A DNA stretch of 46,638 nucleotides, from NCBI RefSeq assembly GCF_900113025.1, contig NZ_FONT01000004.1, forward strand, positions 1 through 46,638, read 5' to 3'. Shown piece by piece: positions 16,284 to 24,104 of this stretch. Every line of letters starts with the position of its first letter. Positions within the stretch are counted from its first letter, which is position 1. The notes below the pieces were generated by a model that was given only the letters and a program-made list of their open reading frames with translations, had not been told where the DNA came from and made no database searches. Made by a program: the position numbers and the translations under genes. The stretch comes from Alteribacillus iranensis. Lineage in GTDB: Bacteria > Bacillota > Bacilli > Bacillales > Marinococcaceae.

Positions 16284-17616
16284 TTGCAGTCATTTGATTG
16301 GGAGCCACTGGGATTTTCACTGGCTCCTCAAAATTATACCCCTTCATGTCTTGTAAGTTGCCACCTTCAAATTCTACATGCGTAAAATTAAAATCTGCAG
16401 CTGTTAACAAAATCGCTTCAATCATGATTTGTCCCTGCTCATCTTCTGGTATGTTGCTTTCGTCAGAAAATATTATCTTGGCAATGTCACCATTCTCCTC
16501 CACTCTTTCCACAGTAACCGCACCCGGAATAGAAGGAGATATACCATCCTTTGCATCTATAGTTTGCATTTGTTCTAAAACGTAGAAGAAGCTGTTATTC
16601 TCTGCACTTTCTCCTAGTGGAAGATCGGCTGCAATACCGCTTACTAAAAAGGATATATTCTCTTTCGTCGTGTAAACATAATAACCCTCTTTGTTTTCAT
16701 TACCTTTCAAGTTCTCTCTCAGGCTACGGATCTCTAGCTTTTCGGTACCTGTTCCAGATATTATATTTAGTTTAGCGTTTCCTATACGAGAGAGAGACGA
16801 TGCCAAACTTCGTAAAATAGCATCACTTCTTGCTTTTTCGGTTACTTTCTTGTCAACATAGACTTCCAACACTTGTTCATTTTCCTGGTACGCCCAGTCC
16901 ATGCCTTTTAGAGCAGAAGAACCTAAACCAATATGTTCGCCTGAAAATTCATTGTTTAGAGCCTGGAATGCATCCAACCACTCCATGTCCTTACTAACTG
17001 TGAAAGTCAAAGGGACGACAACAGATGTGTTTCCCGCTAACAGGGGTATAGTTACAGCTTGCTCACTATCTTTTAAATCAGAGTCGGTAAGCGCTCCTGC
17101 ATAAGACAACTCACTATGTTGAGCTACCTCTACAGTAGGTTCGTTAACAATTTTTTCTTCTTTATCCTTCTGTGTCTCTTTTTTTTCTACTAATTCTTTA
17201 TCTTCTTCCTCTACTGCTGCAGGTGGCTCCCATTGATTCTGGTGAGAGGATTGACCATTTGAATCTGGTACGATTTCTTCTGTATCGGCACCTTCGTCAC
17301 GCTTACTAACATTGTCTTCAAGAGAGATCTCACTCCCAACTTCTTGCTTTACGTTCTCTGAAGACGAGAAATCAGAAGAAGATGATTGGAGAGACACTAA
17401 TCCTGCGTTAACTAAAATGATAAACATGAAGGCCGCCACTACTCCTGCTATTGTCGGCAGAAGTTTTCTCGGTGGCCGTTTTAATCGACGAGTTTTTCCT
17501 GTTCTCTCCATAATGTTCTGATAAATTTCGCCTTTTGTTCGTTTGTCGAAGACTGGAGGCATTTGTTCCAAAGTCTTTTTTATTTCCTCTTCCGAGTGGC
17601 CACGTAACCGTTTCAC
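16261..17616 (-). CDS. rsiX: RsiX-like anti-sigma factor with GerMN domain
   Basis: A 451-residue membrane-anchored protein. The cytoplasmic N-terminus (EEEIKKTLEQMPPVFDKRTKGEIYQNI) resembles B. subtilis RsiX. One transmembrane helix is at residues ~48-72. A long acidic, Ser/Glu/Lys-rich linker (~75-170) follows, then an extracytoplasmic GerMN-like domain region (~185-450). It should hold SigX at the membrane. It is about 80 residues longer than the B. subtilis protein, mainly in the linker. The start overlaps the sigX stop by 4 bases (ATGA), which gives coupled translation. Confidence 0.85.
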   Translation of the reverse strand: MKRLRGHSEEEIKKTLEQMPPVFDKRTKGEIYQNIMERTGKTRRLKRPPRKLLPTIAGVVAAFMFIILVNAGLVSLQSSSSDFSSSENVKQEVGSEISLEDNVSKRDEGADTEEIVPDSNGQSSHQNQWEPPAAVEEEDKELVEKKETQKDKEEKIVNEPTVEVAQHSELSYAGALTDSDLKDSEQAVTIPLLAGNTSVVVPLTFTVSKDMEWLDAFQALNNEFSGEHIGLGSSALKGMDWAYQENEQVLEVYVDKKVTEKARSDAILRSLASSLSRIGNAKLNIISGTGTEKLEIRSLRENLKGNENKEGYYVYTTKENISFLVSGIAADLPLGESAENNSFFYVLEQMQTIDAKDGISPSIPGAVTVERVEENGDIAKIIFSDESNIPEDEQGQIMIEAILLTAADFNFTHVEFEGGNLQDMKGYNFEEPVKIPVAPNQMTAITIEAGD

Positions 17617-18152
17617 AAACTTATCCTCCTTTCTGCCTCTTCTTGATGGAGCGAAAGTATGTCTTTTATCTTTCTTAGGGCTCGGTGTTGTGTGGTCTTA
17701 ACTTTACTTTCAGACCACCCGAGAACTTCAGCAGTTTCTCTGATAGAAAGCGATTCAATATACCGTAAAATTAAGACTTGGTACTGATCAGAAGTACAAT
17801 GTCCCATCGCTTCGTATATTTCTCTCACTTCATCTCTTGCCGTCACAATTTCTTCCGGAAGAGGCGCCGGGTCGGGCATCTCTTCTTTTGACAATGGAGC
17901 TAATATACCAAGCCATTTTCTTTTTTTGCGATTCTGTTTCCTTACCCAATCTATCCCTACATGTCTGGCAATAGAATACAGCCACGTTTTTTCACTACTT
18001 TTTCCTTCGAAAGATTCCCATGAATGAAATACTTTAATATAAACTTCTTGTACTAATTCTTCCGCTGCTTCTCTATTTCTCACCATATAGAACAAATATT
18101 GAAAAAGAGAGTGATGATACGTCTCATACAACCTTTCAAATTCATCATGCAT
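17613..18152 (-). CDS. sigX: ECF sigma factor SigX
   Basis: A 179-residue ECF sigma factor. Region 2 has HHSLFQYLFYMVRNREAAEE and LVQEVYIKVF; SSEKTWLYSIARHVGIDWVR closely matches B. subtilis SigX. Region 4 has LSIRETAEVLGWSESKVKTT. SigX controls cell-envelope and membrane functions in B. subtilis. The start ATG has GGGAG upstream. The preceding ECF promoter (18174-18199) indicates autoregulation. Confidence 0.9.
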   Translation of the reverse strand: MHDEFERLYETYHHSLFQYLFYMVRNREAAEELVQEVYIKVFHSWESFEGKSSEKTWLYSIARHVGIDWVRKQNRKKRKWLGILAPLSKEEMPDPAPLPEEIVTARDEVREIYEAMGHCTSDQYQVLILRYIESLSIRETAEVLGWSESKVKTTQHRALRKIKDILSLHQEEAERRISL

Positions 18153-18173
18153 CTACAACACTCCCATTCATCT

Positions 18174-18199
18174 GTCGCTACAGCGCTTACTTTGTTACA
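18174..18199 (-). promoter_or_regulatory. autoregulatory SigX promoter
   Basis: Minus strand TGTAAC (18194-18199), a 16-base spacer, CGAC (18174-18177). TGTAAC with CGAC is the pattern I know for SigX-dependent promoters. It lies 22 bases before sigX. Confidence 0.8.
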
Positions 18200-18243
18200 T
18201 AGGCATCGAGACAGTCTTTAAAGATAGGCGCACATAACAAAAG

Positions 18244-18278
18244 AGGAAAGCTCTGCACCCATCGCTGCGAGCTTTCCT
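18244..18278 (-). terminator. hairpin terminator downstream of the 31-residue gene
   Basis: AGGAAAGCTC (18244-18253) pairs perfectly with GAGCTTTCCT (18269-18278). On the minus strand it is followed by CTTTTGTT, a modest T-run. Confidence 0.6.
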
Positions 18279-18300
18279 AACTCATTTGTGCCGTTCTCTA

Positions 18301-18396
18301 TTATAGGAACAAAGCGTATACCCAGTATAAAATCCCATATAGCACCACTAATGTAACAATAAAAGCAAGTAATTTTTTGTTAGACATCCGTTTCAT
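18301..18396 (-). CDS. 31-residue single-pass membrane peptide
   Basis: A small frame with a good SD, AGGTGA, 6 bases before the ATG. The N-terminus is basic (MKRMSNKKLL) and is followed by one hydrophobic helix (AFIVTLVVLYGILYW). A hairpin follows 22 bases after the stop. I do not recognise a family. It lies upstream of sigX on the same strand, before the SigX promoter. Confidence 0.6.
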   Translation of the reverse strand: MKRMSNKKLLAFIVTLVVLYGILYWVYALFL

Positions 18397-18546
18397 TATT
18401 TTCACCTGCCAGTACTTTCAAGCTCATTATACCACGATTATTCATAGAAATAGAAACCATCTCAACATAGAGTATACCGCATCATTTTATAGGAAAATAT
18501 TATGATAAGATAGAGCTAAGAGAGTGTGCTTGGGAAGGTATGGGTT

Positions 18547-19614
18547 ATGATTACAAAGAAGAAGAAATGGAACATTCAATTCATTGGAGGAAGAGTTTTA
18601 AAAACAGGCATTGCCGTCTTCCTCACAGCTGTCATTTGCCGGCTTTTTGGAATGATGGAAGCATTCGCAGTGATCACGGCCATTGTTACGTTAGAACCGA
18701 CCGCTGCTTCTTCGATTAGAAAGGGAGCACAACGTCTTCCTGCATCTATTATTGGAGCAGCCCTCGCCATGGGATTTGCTTACGTATTCGGCCCAAGTCC
18801 GATGTCTTACACACTAGCGGCTGTGTTTACTATCTTTGCTTGCACCAAATTAAAATTACAAGATGGTACACTCGTCGCCACATTGACAGCTGTCGCGATG
18901 ATACCTGTTTCCGAGGGACATTACTTTTATTCTTTTCTTGAACGGGTAGGAACGACAACCATCGGGTTAAGTGTCTCAACGCTTGTAAATTTAACAATTT
19001 TACCCCCTCGTTTCTCAACCTTGATTGCAGAGAGAAATGAAACACTCTTTACTAATACAGCAAATGTGTTAAAACAAAGAACCGATGAACTGCTAGAACA
19101 AGGTTCAGATAAAAAAAATAGTCAGTACCTGTTCAGAAATCTTCAGAAAGACTTGGAAAAGTCCATACAATTGTCCTATTATCAGAAAGAGGAAATGCGG
19201 TATCATAAACGTAGAAATGAAAAAGATAAACGCTTTTTCACTTTTGAACAGAGACAGTTACATCTCTTAGAAAAACTCATTTATCATTTTAGTCAGCTGT
19301 ATAGCATAGACGCTAATAATCTTGACTTGAAAGAGAATGAGAGAAACATCGTGCAGGAAACTGCTCTTTCTATCGCTGTCATTCTAGAAGGGCAACACTT
19401 TCACATTCCTGTCTCTCATTATCATCTTATCGACGAACTAGATGAACTATTTTGGCATAGACGAGATGAGGTGGAAGAAGATATCACTCCTAAAAAACAC
19501 CAGCATCGTTTCTCAGAGGACGTGATCCTGTTATTCACACTCTTATCTATCCATGATGAGCTTGAAAGTTTAGAAGACCTTCATCATCACGAAAATGATG
19601 AGGACAAAGCATGA
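18547..19614 (+). CDS. aromatic-acid-exporter-family (ArAE_1/FUSC-like) membrane protein
   Basis: A 355-residue protein. The N-terminal half holds about five transmembrane helices with LKTGIAVFLTAVICR, FAVITAIVTLEPTAASSIRK and GAQRLPASIIGAALA, the pattern of the bacterial ArAE_1/DUF939 family. The C-terminal half is a charged, helical cytoplasmic domain ending in a His/Glu/Asp-rich tail. The substrate is unknown. I used the ATG at 18547, which has AAGG upstream; a GTG at 18526 would add 7 residues. Confidence 0.8.
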   Translation: MITKKKKWNIQFIGGRVLKTGIAVFLTAVICRLFGMMEAFAVITAIVTLEPTAASSIRKGAQRLPASIIGAALAMGFAYVFGPSPMSYTLAAVFTIFACTKLKLQDGTLVATLTAVAMIPVSEGHYFYSFLERVGTTTIGLSVSTLVNLTILPPRFSTLIAERNETLFTNTANVLKQRTDELLEQGSDKKNSQYLFRNLQKDLEKSIQLSYYQKEEMRYHKRRNEKDKRFFTFEQRQLHLLEKLIYHFSQLYSIDANNLDLKENERNIVQETALSIAVILEGQHFHIPVSHYHLIDELDELFWHRRDEVEEDITPKKHQHRFSEDVILLFTLLSIHDELESLEDLHHHENDEDKA

Positions 19615-19673
19615 TTGAAAAAGTAGGAGGAAAAAAGCCCTTTGACTTCTCTTCCTGTTTTTTCTACACTTTC

Positions 19674-19700
19674 TGTAACTGCCACTCAATACATAACGTC
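19674..19700 (+). promoter_or_regulatory. ECF-type promoter before the GerMN lipoprotein gene
   Basis: TGTAAC (19674-19679), a 17-base spacer, CGTC (19697-19700), about 49 bases before the start codon. The pattern fits promoters read by SigX, SigM or related ECF factors. Which factor is used cannot be decided by eye. Confidence 0.6.
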
Positions 19701-19748
19701 TAAGTGTATGTAATTGAAAAATTTTGCAAGAAAAGAGAGGAGAAAATA

Positions 19749-20492
19749 ATGAAACATTTACATTTCATGTTTGCTATTTTATTAAGCATGGGAATACTAG
19801 CGGCTTGCGGTCAAGGAGGTAACTCCGAAGAGCAAAACAGTGATTCAACAGCCGGCGAGAGTGACGTGACTGAAACAGAGGAAAATGAAGCGGCAGAAGA
19901 AAATGAGGACACCTCTAATGAAGATGCAGAGGAACCTGCGAACGAAGAGGAGGACAGTTCAGACGAACAAGCTGGTACTGACACTGAGGAAGAAAATGCG
20001 GAAGAAGTCAATGAAAACCCTTCTTCTGACACATCCGAAGAGAGTGCATCTGAAAATGCAGAAGGTACAGTGACAGAAACTGTAACATTATATTTCCCTG
20101 ACGAGCAGCTATTAGAAACATATAAAGAAGAGAGAGAATTAGAAGCAGCAAGCGAAGAAGCACTACCAAAAGCAGCGTTAGAAGCTTGGATTGCCGGCCC
20201 TGAACAAGAAGGATTGGTGTCTTTCTTTGATGGAGATGTAGAGGTTCAGTCAGTGGAAGGGCAAGACGGAACGGCAGAAGTATCATTTTCCGAGTCCTTT
20301 CTTGATACGAATGTTGGGTCAACCGGAGAAGCATTTATTACAGATCAAATCGCTTTAATCATGCAGCAATTTGGTTATGACCAAACGAAAATTTTAGTGG
20401 ATGGCGAAGAACAATCAACATTCTTCGGCCACATGGATGGTACAGAACCAATTCCTGCGGATAACCCAGATAACTATAGCACTATGGAGTAA
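19749..20492 (+). CDS. GerMN-domain lipoprotein
   Basis: A 247-residue lipoprotein. The signal peptide ends in LAAC (Cys at residue 20). A very acidic linker of about 95 residues rich in Glu, Asp and Ser follows. The GerMN domain (~residues 115-235) has VTLYFPDEQLLETYKEER and GTAEVSFSESFLDTNVGSTG. GerMN domains occur in GerM and in the SigX anti-sigma factor. The protein should sit on the outer membrane face. I chose the ATG at 19749 because AGAGAGGAG precedes it. An ECF promoter lies upstream, so it may belong to the envelope-stress regulon of the nearby SigX. Confidence 0.85.
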   Translation: MKHLHFMFAILLSMGILAACGQGGNSEEQNSDSTAGESDVTETEENEAAEENEDTSNEDAEEPANEEEDSSDEQAGTDTEEENAEEVNENPSSDTSEESASENAEGTVTETVTLYFPDEQLLETYKEERELEAASEEALPKAALEAWIAGPEQEGLVSFFDGDVEVQSVEGQDGTAEVSFSESFLDTNVGSTGEAFITDQIALIMQQFGYDQTKILVDGEEQSTFFGHMDGTEPIPADNPDNYSTME

Positions 20493-20542
20493 ATGACACC
20501 TCTCTTCCCCTCACATCTATTGCTCAAAATAATAGAGAATCA

Positions 20543-20577
20543 AACCAGCTACGATGCATATCGTGGCTGGTTTTTTT
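20543..20577 (+). terminator. terminator after the GerMN lipoprotein gene
   Basis: ACCAGCTACGAT pairs with ATCGTGGCTGGT (one T-G pair) around GCAT, followed by seven T residues. Confidence 0.92.
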
Positions 20578-20722
20578 GTAAAAAGCCGGCACCCTTGGAA
20601 GATTACCGGTAATATTACAACGCTGTCATAAACGTTACTTCTTTTTAAAGAAAGAGCCTTTCACTAGTGATAACATAGATTTCCCCCTCCTCTAATAACG
20701 AATGGATACGATTTCCTAAAGA

Positions 20723-20759
20723 ATTTACATCCCACTGTTGCTAATCTTACGATGTAAAT
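20723..20759 (+). promoter_or_regulatory. leader hairpin before the LysM-SleB gene
   Basis: ATTTACATC (20723-20731) pairs perfectly with GATGTAAAT (20751-20759) around a 19-base loop, followed by CTTTTCTTT and then the SD. It could be a weak terminator or a regulatory leader. The rest of the 20578-20722 stretch shows only a TCACTAGTGA palindrome near 20664. Confidence 0.4.
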
Positions 20760-20784
20760 CTTTTCTTTAAGGAGGAATAGTCAA

Positions 20785-21372
20785 GTGTTTAAAAAGTCAA
20801 AAGTAATCGGCCTCGTATGTGCTGCAATATTTGCATGCAGCACGGCAGCAGAGGCAGCAAATGTCCATACAGTAAAAGAGGGAGAGACGCTTTGGAGCAT
20901 TGGGGTAGAGCACGGTGTTTCTGTGATTGAATTGAAAGAAGCCAATGAGAAAGAAAGCTCTATCCTATACACAGGGGAACAGCTGAATATTCCAGCTAGT
21001 ATCTCTCCTGAGGATGAAGACCTGCTTTCCCGAATTGTTAGTGCTGAAGCTAAAGGAGAACCATACTCCGGAAAAGTAGCAGTAGCTACTGTTGTTTTAA
21101 ACCGAGTAGCACATCCTGAATTTCCAGATAGCATTCCGGGGGTTATATATGAAGTTTCCCCTACCGGTAATCCTGCCTTCAGTCCCGTCATGAATGGAAC
21201 CATTAACCAGCCTGCCGATGAAGAGTCAAAACAAGCTGTAAAGGAAGCACTTGCTTTTGAGGGACAAGGACATGGCTCTATCTTTTTCTACAACCCTGAA
21301 AAGGCAACGAATCACTGGATTGCAACGAGAGAAACAACGAATATAATTGGTGACCACACATTTGCTAAATAA
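20785..21372 (+). CDS. secreted LysM and SleB/CwlJ-type cell wall hydrolase
   Basis: A 195-residue exported protein. The signal peptide ends at about AEA-A (residues 22-24). One LysM domain (HTVKEGETLWSIG to LNIPA, ~28-70) binds peptidoglycan. The C-terminal hydrolase_2 (SleB) domain has SRIVSAEAKGEPYSGKVAVA, with the family's catalytic glutamate, and VLNRVAHPEFPDSI. Such proteins degrade spore cortex or vegetative wall; which one is unclear. The start is a GTG with a strong SD, AAGGAGGA. The nearest analogue I know is B. subtilis YkvT. Confidence 0.88.
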   Translation: MFKKSKVIGLVCAAIFACSTAAEAANVHTVKEGETLWSIGVEHGVSVIELKEANEKESSILYTGEQLNIPASISPEDEDLLSRIVSAEAKGEPYSGKVAVATVVLNRVAHPEFPDSIPGVIYEVSPTGNPAFSPVMNGTINQPADEESKQAVKEALAFEGQGHGSIFFYNPEKATNHWIATRETTNIIGDHTFAK

Positions 21373-21436
21373 GAAAAGCACAAGCGCCCTGACTTGCACT
21401 GGGCGCTTGTGTTTTTAGCAAAAGATCCACAATAGA
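21371..21436 (+). terminator. terminator formed by dispersed repeat, copy B
   Basis: CACAAGCGCCC (21379-21389) pairs perfectly with GGGCGCTTGTG (21401-21411), followed by TTTTT. The sequence belongs to the same repeat family as 12090 and starts at the stop codon of the hydrolase gene. Here a mobile or dispersed repeat serves as the gene's terminator. Confidence 0.85.
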
Positions 21437-21687
21437 CGTCTGCGCATTTAGCAGCGTACTTCTTGTTCATGACTTCCTTCACATATAATATTGCCTCTAT
21501 TCGCTTCGCAAATAACTCTTTCTCTCCATGTTGGCCTCTGACACCACCACAGCGAAGAAAGTTTCCGTCTTGTAGTAGTGTTTATTTATTCTAAGAACTC
21601 TTACAAACCTCGAGGAATGATTAAAATGACAACTATGTTAAAATAGGTTAAAGATTTATTTCCAGTCAGGAAAGGCAGGGAACCACC
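21437..21687. other. non-coding stretch before the hemolysin III gene
   Basis: No frame with an SD is visible. Near the right end TATGTTAAAAT (about 21633-21643) could act as an extended -10 for the downstream gene. The remainder shows nothing I can support. Confidence 0.5.
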
Positions 21688-22332
21688 ATGGATGCGGCTC
21701 ATGCATTTACACGGAAAGAAGAAATGGTTAACGCCGCCACGCATGCGGTCGGCGTGATTCTTAGTATTGTCGGTTTAATACTACTCCTTACTATTTCACA
21801 TTTACAAGCCACCTCCCTTCACACGCTCAGCATGTCAGTGTACGGCGGCTCGATGCTTCTTCTTTATACATCCTCCACTCTCTTACACAGCTTAAAAGAC
21901 GGGAAACTAAAAAATATATTTGAAATATGTGACCATGCATCCATTTACTTATTTATAGCTGGAACGTATACGCCTTTCCTATTCCATGTATTAGAAGGAA
22001 CATTAAGTTGGGTTCTCTTTGTTGTGGTGTGGATGATGGCTCTGGTTGGCGTTATTTTCAAAGCATTTTTCGTTAAGAAATTCAGAGTTCTATCAACCCT
22101 GTTTTACGTACTCATGGGTTGGGTGATCGTTATTGCCTGGCAACCACTAACCGCGTCTCTCCCATCAGGAGGTGTCACACTACTTGTCAGTGGGGGATTA
22201 ATGTATACGTTTGGTACTATCTTTTATGTTTGGCGTCATTTCCCCTACCATCATGCTGTTTGGCATATTTTCGTTCTTGGGGGATCGATTTTACATTTCT
22301 TAGCGATTTTTTTCTACGTCTTACCGATGTAA
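21688..22332 (+). CDS. hemolysin III / PAQR-family membrane protein (YplQ-like)
   Basis: A 214-residue protein with seven predicted transmembrane segments. PAQR signature motifs are present: EEMVNAATHAVG near the N-terminus, SSTLLHSL, FEICDHASIYLFIAGTYTPF, and the C-terminal WHIFVLGGSILHF. The conserved His and Asp residues suggest a metal-dependent hydrolase-like site. The physiological role in Bacillus is unclear. The SD before the ATG is weak (GGCAGGGA). Convergent with the SCP gene, with a terminator between. Confidence 0.9.
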   Translation: MDAAHAFTRKEEMVNAATHAVGVILSIVGLILLLTISHLQATSLHTLSMSVYGGSMLLLYTSSTLLHSLKDGKLKNIFEICDHASIYLFIAGTYTPFLFHVLEGTLSWVLFVVVWMMALVGVIFKAFFVKKFRVLSTLFYVLMGWVIVIAWQPLTASLPSGGVTLLVSGGLMYTFGTIFYVWRHFPYHHAVWHIFVLGGSILHFLAIFFYVLPM

Positions 22333-22361
22333 CAGTTTTTCCACTTCCTTGCTTTTTTCTA

Positions 22362-22397
22362 ATTAAAAAAGCCGGGTAGGGTTACCCCCATCCGGCT
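22362..22397 (-). terminator. terminator after the LysM-SCP gene
   Basis: Minus strand AGCCGG and CCGGCT arms enclose an inner GGG/CCC pairing, followed by TTTTTTAATT. It may also stop the convergent hemolysin III transcript. Confidence 0.85.
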
Positions 22398-22408
22398 CTA
22401 TCTCTCCC

Positions 22409-23218
22409 TTACTTTGTTACAAACATTTGAGTCCAGTAGTGACCATAGCTTCCACCTTCGACATGGCCAACACCGATATGAGTAAATGATCCATTTAAGA
22501 TATTTTCACGGTGTCCTTGAGAGTCCATCCAGCCTTGTACGACTTCTTCTGGCGTTCGCTGTCCCGCAGCAATATTCTCACCCGCACCACGGTATTCAAT
22601 TCCGTAAGTATCCATCATATCAAATGGGCTGCCATAAGTCGGGCTGTCATGAGAGAAGTAACCATTGTCTCTCATATCTTTTGATTTGTCTCGTGCCACA
22701 TCGGAAAGTTCACTGTATGCTTCTAAAGGTTCTAAACCGCGCTGTTCTCTTTCTACGTTTGTCAGACGGATAACCTCTTGTTCGAATTCACTTTCTGTGA
22801 CTGTCTCTTGCGTATCGTTTGTTTCTTCTTCACTTACAGATTCCTGCTCTTGTGCTTCTTCCTCTTGCGTAACATTCTGTTCGTTTGATGCTTGGTCCCT
22901 GTCTTGATTTGCTTGCTGTTTGTCTTGGTCATCACTTTCTTGTTCTGGTGTCGCTGCTTCTTCTTTCTCATTTCCTTCCAGATCGCCATTAGGAGTATCT
23001 TTCTCTACTTGACCCGGAAGTTCAAGTTGCTCCCCTATCTTAATCCATTGAATGTTTTCAAGGGATGGATTCACCGATTTTAATTCATCAATGGAAAGAT
23101 TGAATATTTTGGCTACCTTCCAAAATGAATCTCCTTTCTGTACGGTATAGTAATCCTGAGCATTTACTGCTGCCGGGAATGCTAGTAAAACGGTAAGTGC
23201 TAATAGTATTTTTTTCAT
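22409..23218 (-). CDS. secreted LysM and SCP/CAP-domain protein (YkwD-like)
   Basis: A 269-residue exported protein. The signal peptide ends about VNA-Q (residue ~20). A LysM domain (YTVQKGDSFWKVAKIFNL, ~24-68) follows, then a 75-residue linker rich in Gln, Glu and Asn, then a CAP domain with LTNVEREQRGLEPLE, SHDSPTYGSPFDMM, GAGENIAAGQRTPEEVV and GWMDSQGHRENIL, holding the family His and Glu residues. B. subtilis YkwD and the spore protein YkvP-like CAP proteins are relatives; no activity is established. I chose the ATG at 23218 because GGAGGTGGG precedes it; a Fur-like box overlaps the region just upstream. Confidence 0.88.
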   Translation of the reverse strand: MKKILLALTVLLAFPAAVNAQDYYTVQKGDSFWKVAKIFNLSIDELKSVNPSLENIQWIKIGEQLELPGQVEKDTPNGDLEGNEKEEAATPEQESDDQDKQQANQDRDQASNEQNVTQEEEAQEQESVSEEETNDTQETVTESEFEQEVIRLTNVEREQRGLEPLEAYSELSDVARDKSKDMRDNGYFSHDSPTYGSPFDMMDTYGIEYRGAGENIAAGQRTPEEVVQGWMDSQGHRENILNGSFTHIGVGHVEGGSYGHYWTQMFVTK

Positions 23219-23231
23219 GTTTCCCACCTCC

Positions 23232-23244
23232 GATAATCATTATC
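23232..23244 (-). promoter_or_regulatory. Fur-box-like operator upstream of the LysM-SCP gene
   Basis: GATAATGATTATC is a perfect 6-1-6 inverted repeat matching 13 of 15 positions of the Fur consensus TGATAATNATTATCA. It lies directly before the SD, so a bound repressor would block the transcript start or early elongation. A CCGTGCACGG palindrome (23251-23260) lies just beyond. PerR or Zur boxes differ at the outer bases. Confidence 0.55.
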
Positions 23245-23260
23245 CCATATCCGTGCACGG

Positions 23261-23640
23261 AAAAAAGGGAGGGGGAATTTATTGGTATTATGTGAATAAT
23301 ATTTCTTTCCTTCCATAGGCCCTGTTTATTTTGGGCAAACATCGTCTAACTATTTCATTGTCTCTTTCTCAGGCATGAAAACATCTTTATACCTACATAA
23401 CTTCTTCACACAATAGGTATTTTGTCATTATTCATATAATAATAATGTAAAATAAGTGAAATAAGATTGCATTACTAACAACTGATAGAAGAATTCCCTT
23501 GTCCTTAAGCCTCACGTGAACCCATTTTATAAGGCGATATCTCAAAATGGAATTTCTATTTAAATTAAAAGGAAGCTGAGAAAGTAAAGGCTTTCCATCA
23601 TTGGTGGAATGTATGAATAGTATACTATTCCTTAAACAGA
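23261..23640. other. non-coding stretch
   Basis: AT-rich sequence with no SD-supported frame. The inverted elements CATTATT and AATAATG lie near 23427-23452. I cannot assign a function. Confidence 0.4.
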
Positions 23641-23670
23641 AAAACCCCCACCCAGCGAAGGGAGAGGGTA
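23641..23670 (-). terminator. terminator after the 46-residue lipoprotein gene
   Basis: Minus strand CCCTCTCCC, a 6-base loop, GGGTGGGGG, then TTTTTC. The stem has central mismatches. Confidence 0.65.
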
Positions 23671-23703
23671 TGCAAAATACAAAAATGTCAGCCTCTGTTT
23701 TAA

Positions 23704-23844
23704 TTACTCCATTTCTTCCATTTCGACTTCTTCTTCCATAGGAGCGTTATCTGTCGCCGGATCTTCTTCTACTTCTCCGCAAGCCGCCAAGACACCTATA
23801 GCCACAATCCCCGTCAGTACAGAATACAGTAATTTTTTACTCAT
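23704..23844 (-). CDS. 46-residue acidic lipoprotein
   Basis: A small frame with a strong SD (GGGAGGA) before the ATG. The start MSKKLLYSVLTG and the lipobox VLAAC (Cys at residue 22) give a clear lipoprotein signal. The mature peptide is only 25 residues and mostly Glu, Asp and Met. A terminator follows 34 bases after the stop. I do not recognise a family. It should be anchored on the outer face of the membrane. Confidence 0.75.
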   Translation of the reverse strand: MSKKLLYSVLTGIVAIGVLAACGEVEEDPATDNAPMEEEVEMEEME

Positions 23845-24028
23845 TCGAAATCCTCCCTTTTTAAAAGTGACCATGAGCAAATTGTCATTATAAGCTCAAC
23901 CAATTTAAGTATATCAATAATACAATCGTTTATTGGTAAATTCTGTAATGTTTGACAATTTTATATAGTTGTTCCATATTTGATTTTGGTTTTCTTTCAG
24001 CTTTTGTTCATTTACTATGGAACAATAG

Positions 24029-24054
24029 GTTTTGATAATCCAAAAAACGGGTAA
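24029..24054 (+). promoter_or_regulatory. SigB-type promoter before the RsbR paralogue
   Basis: GTTTTG (24029-24034), a 14-base spacer, GGGTAA (24049-24054), with the start codon about 50 bases on. It fits the SigB consensus and the same spacing as the rsbV promoter. Confidence 0.7.
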
Positions 24055-24104
24055 GCTCTAATGGATATGGGAAAGGATTCACTTTTATTTCTAGGAAGAA
24101 AGGA

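Noticed and set aside
19811-20334. Antisense frames rich in Ser and Leu opposite the GerMN lipoprotein
   Set aside because: They are reverse readings of the Glu/Asp-rich linker and lack start signals.
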